Positions 24,535 to 31,534 of a stretch of DNA of 64,000 nucleotides are shown piece after piece (the stretch's first letter is position 1; each line of letters opens with the position of its first letter). The notes under the pieces were generated by a model. The model was not told the DNA's origin, made no database searches, and was given only the letters and a program-made list of their open reading frames with translations. Origin of the DNA: an uncultured Hymenobacter sp. (GTDB taxonomy: Bacteria; Bacteroidota; Bacteroidia; Cytophagales; Hymenobacteraceae). The stretch is from the NCBI GenBank assembly GCA_913776615.1, contig CAJYPK010000044.1, positions 62,001 to 126,000 on the forward strand, read 5' to 3'. A program made the translations under genes and the position numbers.

Positions 24535-25431
24535 CTACTCCCCGGTATTTCTAAAAGCCGCTGCAAACTCCTGGGCAAACTCCGCCAGTTTCACCTTGCC
24601 CAAAGTGGGCTTGTGCTGCTCGTAGTCCTCGCCCAGCGTACCGTTACGCATGCTGGCGTAGATACCCACGATATCGGCGGCAGTGCTGGCGGGCAGCCCG
24701 TTGCGGAGCAAATTATCCTGCATTTGCTCGTCGGTGAAGGCGACCCAGCGCAGGTCGGGGCGGCCGATGGCGGCCCCCAGGGCCTGGGCTACCTCGTCTT
24801 GGGTGCGCTCGTCGCTGGCCACGTAGCGGATGGTGCGGCTGGGCACGGCGGCGGGGCGGGTAAGCTCCTCGGCAGCGGCGGCGGCGATGTCGCGGGGGTG
24901 CACCAGGGCCACCGGGCGGTCGCCGGGACAGTTAGCTCCCAGGAAGCCCGCCGCTTTTATCATGCCCACGAAGCCGAAATAATTAGTATAAAACGACGTC
25001 GGCCGCAGGTGCGTGAGCGCCAGGCCCGGCACCGCCGCCAGGATCTCTTCCGCGTCGTGCGAGCCCAAGATGCCGCCGGTACCGTGGTCGCGGTGCGCGC
25101 CCCAGCTGCTAAGGTGCACCACCCGCCGCACGCCCGCCCGCTGGATAGCCTGCGCGTAGTGTCGCCCAATACGCTGGAAATACGCCCGCGAATCGAGCTC
25201 GCGGTAGCCCGACGCGATCATGGCGTACAGCGCGTCGGCCCCGGCGAAGGTATCGGCCAGGAAGTCGGCATCCTCGAACGAGCCGATGGCGGCACTCGCT
25301 CCCAGGGCCTCAATGGCAGCCCGCCGCTCGGGCTGGCTGCTGATAACGGTAACGGCGTGGCCCTGCTGCACGAGCGCAGTGGCCAGCGGCCGGCTGATAT
25401 TCCCGAGGGAACCGGTGACGATGATTTTCAT
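24535..25431 (-). CDS. NmrA-like NAD(P)-binding oxidoreductase (atypical SDR)
   Basis: 298 residues from the ATG at 25431 (MKIIVTGSLGNISRPLATAL). The Rossmann loop is TGSLGNIS (6-13), a variant of TGxxGxxG. RRVVHLSSWGAHRDHGTGG (about 103-121) and LRPTSFYTNYFG (about 140-151) match the NmrA/QOR2-like group, which lacks the classic YxxxK pair. Members reduce quinones or act as redox sensors. It lies downstream of the AraC-type gene on the same strand with a repeat in between, so it is a likely target of that regulator. Confidence 0.82.
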   Translation of the reverse strand: MKIIVTGSLGNISRPLATALVQQGHAVTVISSQPERRAAIEALGASAAIGSFEDADFLADTFAGADALYAMIASGYRELDSRAYFQRIGRHYAQAIQRAGVRRVVHLSSWGAHRDHGTGGILGSHDAEEILAAVPGLALTHLRPTSFYTNYFGFVGMIKAAGFLGANCPGDRPVALVHPRDIAAAAAEELTRPAAVPSRTIRYVASDERTQDEVAQALGAAIGRPDLRWVAFTDEQMQDNLLRNGLPASTAADIVGIYASMRNGTLGEDYEQHKPTLGKVKLAEFAQEFAAAFRNTGE

Positions 25432-25500
25432 GGGGGCAAAGCTCCGGGCGGGCAGGGCCGGGCGGAAGGGCCAAACGGCGGGAAGATTGGGCAAAAGGGC

Positions 25501-25586
25501 GGCACCCCGTTGCGCGGACGTTGTAGTCCGCGTCCATCATTCCGTCTGGGCGCACGCGGACTACAACGTCCGCACAACGGGGTGCC
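25501..25586. repeat. 33-bp inverted repeat (GGACGTTGTAGTCCGCG family) overlapping a gene end
   Basis: The arms at 25501-25533 and 25554-25586 match in 32 of 33 positions as reverse complements (GGCACCCCGTTG, GGACGTTGTAGTCCGCGT) around a 20-nt centre. The right arm encodes the last eight residues and TAG stop of the AraC-type regulator (HPVVRTL then stop). It is unrelated in sequence to the other repeat families. Confidence 0.92.
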
Positions 25587-26442
25587 GGTACCCGGCGGGC
25601 GATACGCCCGCATGATTCCGAAAAAACCGCCCGAACGCCGACTGGTCGGCAAAATGCAGGGCGGCGGCAATCTGCCTGATGGTGAGAGCGGGGTTTTGAA
25701 GCAACACCTGCGCCTCCAGCAGCACGGCCTCGGTGAGCCACTCGGCAGCGCGGCGGCCGGTGACGGCCTTCACTGTTTCGGCGAGGTGCTTGGGCGTGAT
25801 GCACAAGTGGTCGGCGTAGAAGCCTAAGCCGCGCTGGGTGGCGTAGTGGGTATTGACCAACTGCTTGAATTCGGCGGCAATGAGCTGGCTGCGCGTTTGC
25901 ACGGCCTGGGTAGCTACGTGCTGCGCGTTGTAGATGGGGGCCGTTTCGTGCAGCAGGATGTGGAGGAAGCTGCGCAAAATCTCCTCGCGGTAGGCGTGTG
26001 GGGTGGCGAATTTCTGCTCGATAGTGCGCAGCAGGGCCGCGAGGCTAGCCGCCTCGGCGGGTGGCAGCAGCAGCACGGGGCGCGCATTGCGGCCGAAGAA
26101 GGCAAACGCATCGGGGTTAGGACCGCCGCCCGCCACGGCGAAATCCTTGGTAAAAAAGAAGCTGAGCGCTTCGCAATCGGCCGCCATAAAGGGCCACTGC
26201 TTGATGACGTAGGGTGAGAGCACCAGCAGCGAGCCGGGCTCCAGGTCGTAGGTTTCGAGGTTGACTTGCAGGCGCCCGCTCCCGCGCAGCACGAGACCGA
26301 TTTTATAATACTCGCTGCGGTAGGGCCGGTCGATGGGCAGGTGCGGGGCCGACGAATCGGGCCCGAGAAAAAAGGTTGCGGCCGGCTTTGCCTCCGTTTC
26401 CGTGAGGGCAGCGAGCGAGAAAACGGGGATGGGGACAGACAT
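25561..26442 (-). CDS. AraC-family transcriptional regulator
   Basis: 293 residues from the ATG at 26442 (MSVPIPVFSL). An N-terminal cupin-like ligand domain covers about 1-170 (GSGRLQVNLETYDLEPGSLL). The C-terminal double helix-turn-helix runs from about 195 (YADHLCITPKHLAETVKAVT), and the second helix pair is IRQIAAALHFADQSAFGRFF, the AraC signature. Its end lies inside an inverted-repeat arm. It is divergent from the xdhC-like gene and upstream of the NmrA-like gene, so it may control either. The inducer is unknown. Confidence 0.9.
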   Translation of the reverse strand: MSVPIPVFSLAALTETEAKPAATFFLGPDSSAPHLPIDRPYRSEYYKIGLVLRGSGRLQVNLETYDLEPGSLLVLSPYVIKQWPFMAADCEALSFFFTKDFAVAGGGPNPDAFAFFGRNARPVLLLPPAEAASLAALLRTIEQKFATPHAYREEILRSFLHILLHETAPIYNAQHVATQAVQTRSQLIAAEFKQLVNTHYATQRGLGFYADHLCITPKHLAETVKAVTGRRAAEWLTEAVLLEAQVLLQNPALTIRQIAAALHFADQSAFGRFFRNHAGVSPAGYRHPVVRTL

Positions 26443-26584
26443 GGGCGGGCCGGCGGCGCGGACTGGCCGCCCGCGGGAAAACAAGTTAGCGCCGGGCGTG
26501 TCTACTCGCGGACTGCCAGTTGGCGCTACTCCCCCAAAACCTCCCTGCGCCGCCCGGCGTATGCCTGAGCTATCCTTTTCCACG

Positions 26585-27709
26585 ATGACCGAACTTCAAC
26601 GCCTGTTCCTGGCCTACGACCAGCACCGCGCCGCCCGCCGCCCCTGCGCCCTGGCCACGGTAGTAGAAGTGATCGGCTCGGCCTACCGCCGCCCCGGTGC
26701 CCGCATGCTCGTCACCGAAGACGGCGAGCTGACCGGGGCCATCAGCGGCGGCTGCCTCGAAGGCGATGCCCGCCAGCGGGCACGGCGGGCCATTTTTCAG
26801 GGCGAGCCGGCCCTCGTAACCTACGACACCCGCGACGAAGACGACCCGCGCCACGGCCTCGGCCCCGGCTGCCAGGGCGTGGTGCGCATTCTGCTGGAAC
26901 CGCTCGACTTTGCCAACCCCGACAACCCGCTGGAGCTGCTGCGCGGCTTTGCCCGGCACCCCGTCCCGGCCGTGCTGGCTACCATTTTCGAAACCGATGC
27001 CAACGGCCTGAAAGCCGCCGTGGGCCAACGCGTACTGCTCACCGAAACGGGTGCGGTGCGGGGTACCCCGCTGCTGGCCGCTCCCCTGGCCGAAGCCGCC
27101 CGCGCCACGCTGGCCCAGGGCCAGCCCTGCATTTTAACCCTGGATACCGACGCCGGCCCGGTGCGCGCCTCACTTGAGATTCTGCGCCCACCGCTGCGCC
27201 TGGTGGTGTACGGGGCCGGCAACGACGCTCAGCCGCTGGTGCGCCTGGCAGCCTCCCTGGGCTGGCACATTACCGTGGTGGATGGTCGGCCCAACCTGAC
27301 CACCACCGCCCGCTTCCCCGAGGCGGCCGAAGTGCGCATCGTACCGGTGCGCGCACTGGAAGTGGCTACGCCCGACCCGCTGGCCTACCACGTGCTACTC
27401 AGCCACAACTACGCCTACGATCTCGCCGCGCTGCAAACGCTCCTTCCCTCTCCCGCACCCTACATCGGCCTGCTCGGCCCCCGGCTGAAGGCGCAGCGCC
27501 TGCTCGACGAGCTCGATGCCTTTCCCGCCGCGCTGGTGCAGCAGCTACGCGAGCGTCTGCACAGCCCCATCGGCCTCGACCTGGGCAGCGAGACTCCCGA
27601 GGAAATTGCCCTGGCCATTGTGGCCGAAATTCAGGCGCAGCACAGTGGGCGGCAGGGCCGGCCGCTGCGCGAGCGGGCGGGTACGGTGCACATTCCGGCA
27701 GAGGCATGA
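26585..27709 (+). CDS. XdhC/CoxI-family molybdenum cofactor chaperone (PaoD-like)
   Basis: 374 residues from the ATG at 26585 (MTELQRLFLAYD); ATG 26561 would add eight. The N-terminal XdhC domain shows CALATVVEVIGSAYRRPGARM and AISGGCLEGD (about 50-60), the metal- or cofactor-binding cysteine segment. The C-terminal Rossmann domain has VVYGAGNDAQPLVRLAA (about 206-222) and a conserved end (IGLDLGSETPEEIALAI). Such proteins bind molybdenum cofactor, promote its sulphuration and insert it into xanthine dehydrogenase-type enzymes. It very probably serves the PaoABC-like enzyme at 17763-21871. The next gene overlaps by 4 bp. Confidence 0.9.
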   Translation: MTELQRLFLAYDQHRAARRPCALATVVEVIGSAYRRPGARMLVTEDGELTGAISGGCLEGDARQRARRAIFQGEPALVTYDTRDEDDPRHGLGPGCQGVVRILLEPLDFANPDNPLELLRGFARHPVPAVLATIFETDANGLKAAVGQRVLLTETGAVRGTPLLAAPLAEAARATLAQGQPCILTLDTDAGPVRASLEILRPPLRLVVYGAGNDAQPLVRLAASLGWHITVVDGRPNLTTTARFPEAAEVRIVPVRALEVATPDPLAYHVLLSHNYAYDLAALQTLLPSPAPYIGLLGPRLKAQRLLDELDAFPAALVQQLRERLHSPIGLDLGSETPEEIALAIVAEIQAQHSGRQGRPLRERAGTVHIPAEA

Positions 27710-28059
27710 TTTTAGGATTCAACGACGAGTTTATTCCGGCTATCCTGGCGGGTACCAAGGTGCATACCATCCGGGAGGGCCAGCGGTGGCGGACTGGCGA
27801 CGTGGCCGAGTTCTACGCCCGCGCCCAGGCACCCGACCGCTATGAGTTTCGGGCACCGCTGCCCGTGCTGCTGGTGCAGGAGCTTGAGCTGACCGCCGAG
27901 GGCCTGCGCGTCGATGGTCGCCTGTTATCCCCGCCCGAGCTGCTAGCCCTGGCCCGGGCCGACGGTTTTGCCACGACCGAGGCGCTACTGGCCTTTTTTG
28001 CCGGCAAGCCCCTCCCCCTGCGCGGACAGCTCGTGCATTGGACGCCCTTACGCTACTAA
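27706..28059 (+). CDS. ASCH-like small protein
   Basis: 117 residues. The start ATG overlaps the stop of the xdhC-like gene (ATGA), so the two are coupled. ILGFNDEFIPAILAGTKVHT followed by IREGQRWRTGDVAEFY is the opening of ASCH-related proteins, which are RNA- or nucleotide-binding beta-barrels of the PUA-like fold. Coupling to a molybdenum chaperone gene is unusual and may be accidental, or may point to a role in nucleotide or cofactor handling. Confidence 0.65.
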   Translation: MILGFNDEFIPAILAGTKVHTIREGQRWRTGDVAEFYARAQAPDRYEFRAPLPVLLVQELELTAEGLRVDGRLLSPPELLALARADGFATTEALLAFFAGKPLPLRGQLVHWTPLRY

Positions 28060-28143
28060 CACACAGGCCACCCGTCAGCCCCACCATCACCTTATATATA
28101 CCTTGCCCCCGGCGGTAGTGTGGCACCCATGCAGGGTGACCGC

Positions 28144-28470
28144 TCAGCGTCTGACGGTACGCGCCAGAATATCCTCTACTTCCAGCAGCAGCGCGGCGCT
28201 CACCAGCAGGTCGTGCAAAAGAAATAATTCTTCCAGCGAAAACAAGAACACCTGGCTATCGACCGGCCCGGGTAGGCTGATGCAACGCTCTTCGGCATCG
28301 AGCGTGGCCAGGGCGTGGTGGCTGCACAGCTCTGCCACGGTGGCGCGCCACTGGCGCAGCTCGTGCGGTAGCAGGCGCAGGCCCACGTTGCCAAAGTACA
28401 GGTGCAGGCAGCACCGGCCGGGGCACATGGCAATGCAACCCAACGTGTTATGATGAAGGCAGCGCGACAT
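28144..28470 (-). CDS. DUF6686 family protein, cysteine-rich
   Basis: 108 residues. The N-terminus MSRCLHHNTLGCIAMCPGRC carries cysteines at 4, 12, 16, 20 and 21 and paired histidines, followed by LHLYFGNVGLRLLP. This matches DUF6686, a Bacteroidota family whose first 30 residues look like a metal- or FeS-binding site. The rest is alpha-helical. It has its own promoter at 28671-28701 flanked by two palindromes of one kind, pointing to metal- or redox-dependent control. The predicted leader of about 190 nt is long and has no recognised RNA motif. Confidence 0.75.
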   Translation of the reverse strand: MSRCLHHNTLGCIAMCPGRCCLHLYFGNVGLRLLPHELRQWRATVAELCSHHALATLDAEERCISLPGPVDSQVFLFSLEELFLLHDLLVSAALLLEVEDILARTVRR

Positions 28471-28647
28471 AAGACAAGGGCGGTAAAGTGGAAAAGGACC
28501 TGGTGCCGACGCAAACTACCCCACCTGGCAGCCTCACCACAAAGCTGCCCCTCCGGCACTGCACCTGGGGTCGTCCGCGTCGGACTTGGAGGTAGCCCGT
28601 TGCGAGCCACTATGAGCAGCTCGCGACAAAGCTTATCGGTTGCGTTG

Positions 28648-28723
28648 TTTAGATATTTTCTAAACAATAGCAAATGTACTAGCAAGCCTGACTAAAGCAA
28701 ACTTTTTTTAGAATTTTTCTAAA
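28648..28723 (-). promoter_or_regulatory. Promoter of DUF6686 gene bracketed by two identical-type palindromes
   Basis: On the minus strand TTTG (28701-28698) and TACATTTG (28678-28671) are separated by exactly 19 nt, a consensus Bacteroidota promoter. Palindromes TTTAGA-TATTT-TCTAAA (28648-28664) and TTTAGA-ATTTT-TCTAAA (28707-28723), on plus-strand coordinates, sit over the predicted start and just upstream of the -33 box. The first extends outward to TTGTTTAGA/TCTAAACAA. The form resembles DtxR/Fur-type metalloregulator operators. The divergent TonB receptor gene at 28941 could share the control. Confidence 0.75.
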
Positions 28724-28940
28724 TAGCAAGGCTCATCCAGAAAATACTCCCCGCGCAAGCTTAGCATGACGGGTGAAGTAGCGAGGTGAAATTTTCACCA
28801 GGTCTCATCATGTAATCGCCGGTACCAAACGTCCGATTCTTTGGGTGTTTAGCTTGAAGTTGCTGGCTGAGCTTGGCGGCAGCGAGGAAAACTACCGGGG
28901 TAGCCTAGCCGTTGGGGAAGCATCTTAGCCCGTGCCGCAT
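28724..28940. other. Leader region of the TonB receptor gene
   Basis: It contains a fragment of the GTCATGCTGAGC repeat family (GCGCAAGCTTAGCATGAC, about 28754-28771) and a 15-nt palindrome GGTGAAATTTTCACC near 28783-28797. I looked for a cobalamin or TPP riboswitch and did not find the conserved boxes. No consensus promoter is obvious. Confidence 0.4.
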
Positions 28941-31064
28941 ATGCCAACTCGTTACTTTTTGGTGGTTTTACTGGGATTGCCTACCCTGCGCGGGTGGGCC
29001 CAGGCGACCTCGCCCGACACTACTGCGGCCCACGCGTTGCCCGCCGCCACGGTGGTAGGCTACGGGCAGCGGCTACCGCTGCATCGTACGGCGGCCGGCG
29101 TGGGCGTAGTTGATGCGGCCGTTATCCGGCGGTTTAACGAGAGCTCGCTGGCCTCGGCGGTGAATACGCTGCCGGGCGTACGGCTGGAGGAACGGGCCAC
29201 GGCCAGCTACCGCATCAGCGTGCGGGGCAGCACGTTGCGCTCGCCGTTTGGGGTGCGCAACGTGAAACTGTACTACTTCGACATCCCTTTTACGGAGGCC
29301 AACGGCACCACGCCGCTCAACCTGCTCGACCCCGCACAGCTGGGCCGCATCGAGGTGCTGAAGGGGCCGGCGGGCAGCGTGTACGGGGCCGGCACGGGCG
29401 GCGTGGTACGCCTCGAAAACCGCCGCCCACTACCAAACCAAAACCGGGCGCAGGTGGGCTACTCGGTGGGGTCGTTCGGCCTGCGGCGCTTTACGGCCAC
29501 GGCCGAGGCCAGCGGCCGGAGCGGCGACTACTGGCGCGCCCAGTATGCCCACCAGCAGCTTACGGGTTACCGCCAGCAGAGTGCCCTGCGCCGCGAGGTC
29601 TTCGCCGTGGATGGCCAGCTTACGCCCGCGGCCAGGCAAACGCTGGCGCTGCACGCGCTCTACACCGATATTTACTACCAGCTGCCGGGCGGCCTCACCC
29701 GCGCCCAATACGAGCAAGACCCGCGGCAGGCGCGGCCGGGCACGGCGGCGGCCCCCGGCACCGTAGCCCAGCGGGCTTCCTACGCCTCCCAAACCGGCCT
29801 GCTGGGGGCCACACACGAGTATCAGTTTTCGGACAAGTGGCGCACTACGGCTACGCTCTACGGCCGGGCCAGCCGCATTCAGACCCCCTATCTTGTAGAC
29901 TGGCAGCGCGATGCGCGATTAGAGGGCGGCGGCCGGCTGGCCCTCAACTACCGGGGTAAACTGGCCGGGCGCGTGCTGCGAGCACAGGGCGGCGGCGAAT
30001 TTCAAGCGGCGTTTGTGGATTCGCGCAGCTACCAGAACGTGGGCGGCGATCCTACCACGCTGCGCTACGACGACGAGATAACCACCCGCACGGGCTTTGC
30101 CTTCGCGCAGGCCGATTATGAGCTACCGGCCGGGCTGCTGCTCACGGCCGGGGCCAGCTACAACCGCCTGCGCTACCAGCTGGCGCGGGTGTCGAGCGCG
30201 GCCACTAATCCCGGCGGCTACGTGGTCGAGCAAGATTTTCGGCCGCAGGTGTTGCCCCGCGTAGCCTTACTCAAGGAAATAACGCCCGCCATTTCGGCCT
30301 ACGCCAGCGTGAGCAGCGGCTACTCCCCGCCCACCGAGGCCGAGCTGCGCCCCTCGGATGGTACCATCAGTCGCGACTTGCAAGCCGAGCGGGGCACCAG
30401 CTACGAAGTGGGCGGCCGGGGCACGCTGGCCCACGAGCGCCTGACGTTCGACGTGGCCTTGTTCGATTTAGAGCTGCGCAATACCATTGTATCGCGCTCC
30501 AATACGCAGGGAGTGCAGCTTTTTGCTAATTCGGGCAATACCCGCCAACGCGGGGCCGAGGTGGCCGCCAGCTATCAGCTTTGGCAGCAGGTGGAGCTGC
30601 TACCGGACGTCCCCGACGTGGGGCGCACTACCGGCGCGGGCTTGCGGGCCTGGGCCAGCTATGCCTACAACCGCTTCCGCTTCGGCAGCTACGAATCGGC
30701 CACGGGCCAGCAGTACGGGGGCAACCAGCTCACGGGCACCGCCCCCCACACGCTCAGCGCGGGCCTGGACTTCAGCGAGCGGTGGGGCTTTTACTTCAAT
30801 CCCACGCTCAGCCACCAGTCGCTCATTCCGCTCAACGATGCGAATACCGACTACGCGGCGGGCTACTGGCTATTCGGCGGGCGGGGCGGCTGGCGGCGCA
30901 CAGTAGCCCAGCATCTGCAACTCGACCTGTACGCGGGCGTGGATAACGTGGGCAACCGCCTCTACAGCCTCGGCAACGACCTCAACGCGTTTGGCGGGCG
31001 GTATTTTCAGCCCGCGCCGGGGCGTAATTATTACGGTGGCGTGCTGCTAGGCTGGCAGTGGTAA
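28941..31064 (+). CDS. TonB-dependent outer-membrane receptor (FecA/iron-complex type)
   Basis: 707 residues from the ATG at 28941 (MPTRYFLVVLLGLP); GTG at 28932 is an alternative. Signal peptide of about 21 residues ending RGWAQ. There is no carboxypeptidase-like extension. The plug starts near 40 (ATVVGYGQRLPLHRTAAGVG), with NTLPGVRLEERATAS and IEVLKGPAGSVYGAGTGGVV, and the barrel ends in LLGWQW, a good BamA-recognised aromatic end. This form is common for iron-complex or vitamin receptors. Its position opposite the palindrome-controlled DUF6686 gene favours a metal complex. Substrate unproven. Confidence 0.88.
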   Translation: MPTRYFLVVLLGLPTLRGWAQATSPDTTAAHALPAATVVGYGQRLPLHRTAAGVGVVDAAVIRRFNESSLASAVNTLPGVRLEERATASYRISVRGSTLRSPFGVRNVKLYYFDIPFTEANGTTPLNLLDPAQLGRIEVLKGPAGSVYGAGTGGVVRLENRRPLPNQNRAQVGYSVGSFGLRRFTATAEASGRSGDYWRAQYAHQQLTGYRQQSALRREVFAVDGQLTPAARQTLALHALYTDIYYQLPGGLTRAQYEQDPRQARPGTAAAPGTVAQRASYASQTGLLGATHEYQFSDKWRTTATLYGRASRIQTPYLVDWQRDARLEGGGRLALNYRGKLAGRVLRAQGGGEFQAAFVDSRSYQNVGGDPTTLRYDDEITTRTGFAFAQADYELPAGLLLTAGASYNRLRYQLARVSSAATNPGGYVVEQDFRPQVLPRVALLKEITPAISAYASVSSGYSPPTEAELRPSDGTISRDLQAERGTSYEVGGRGTLAHERLTFDVALFDLELRNTIVSRSNTQGVQLFANSGNTRQRGAEVAASYQLWQQVELLPDVPDVGRTTGAGLRAWASYAYNRFRFGSYESATGQQYGGNQLTGTAPHTLSAGLDFSERWGFYFNPTLSHQSLIPLNDANTDYAAGYWLFGGRGGWRRTVAQHLQLDLYAGVDNVGNRLYSLGNDLNAFGGRYFQPAPGRNYYGGVLLGWQW

Positions 31065-31072
31065 TGATAATA

Positions 31073-31513
31073 CCGCTGGCGTGCTACCGCTGCCCGCTGG
31101 CCCGCTGCCCGCTGGCGCGAGTTTAGGCGGAGCCGTAACTCGCCGCCGGCCAGTGGGTGGAGTTTCCAAACTCCACTGCCGCGCAGCGGCAAGCCTGCGT
31201 CCGTTTCGCTACCCCCCACTCACGCAATTCACTACCTTGTGGCCGAGAGGTTTAGAAACACCACTGGCACACTACTGGCGCGAGTTTAGGCGCAGCCGTA
31301 ACTCGTGCCTATTCATGAGGTGGAGGCTGCGCCTCCACTGCCGCGCCAGCGGCAAGCTGCGTGAGCGGGGAGGATAACGAAGCGGACGCAGGCCTGCCGC
31401 TGCGCGGCAGTGGAGTTTGGAAACTCCACCCACTGGCCGGCGGCGAGTTACGGCTCCGCCTAAACTCGCGCCAGCGGGCAGCGGGCCAGCGGGCAGCGGT
31501 AGCACGCCAGCGG
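31073..31513. repeat. Large composite inverted repeat (GCGAGTTTAGGCG family), MITE-like
   Basis: The left arm (31073-31205) and right arm (about 31377-31513) are near-perfect reverse complements over about 130 nt. Each contains GGCGCGAGTTTAGGCGGAGC, CGTAACTCGCCGCCGG and the internal hairpin GTGGAGTTTCCAAACTCCAC. The 170-nt centre holds a second sub-type unit with the hairpin GTGGAGGCTGCGCCTCCAC and its own TTTAGGCGCAGCC end. The element fills the gap between two convergent gene ends (31064 and 31535). It has no transposase; related copies are at 49132-49464 and 56862-57064. Confidence 0.92.
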
Positions 31514-31534
31514 CAGCGGTGCACAAACGGCCAC

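Noticed and set aside
28724..28940. Cobalamin or TPP riboswitch before the TonB receptor
   Set aside because: The conserved boxes of either class could not be found in order.
31073..31513. CRISPR array
   Set aside because: The repeats are inverted, long and unevenly spaced, without regular spacers or cas genes.
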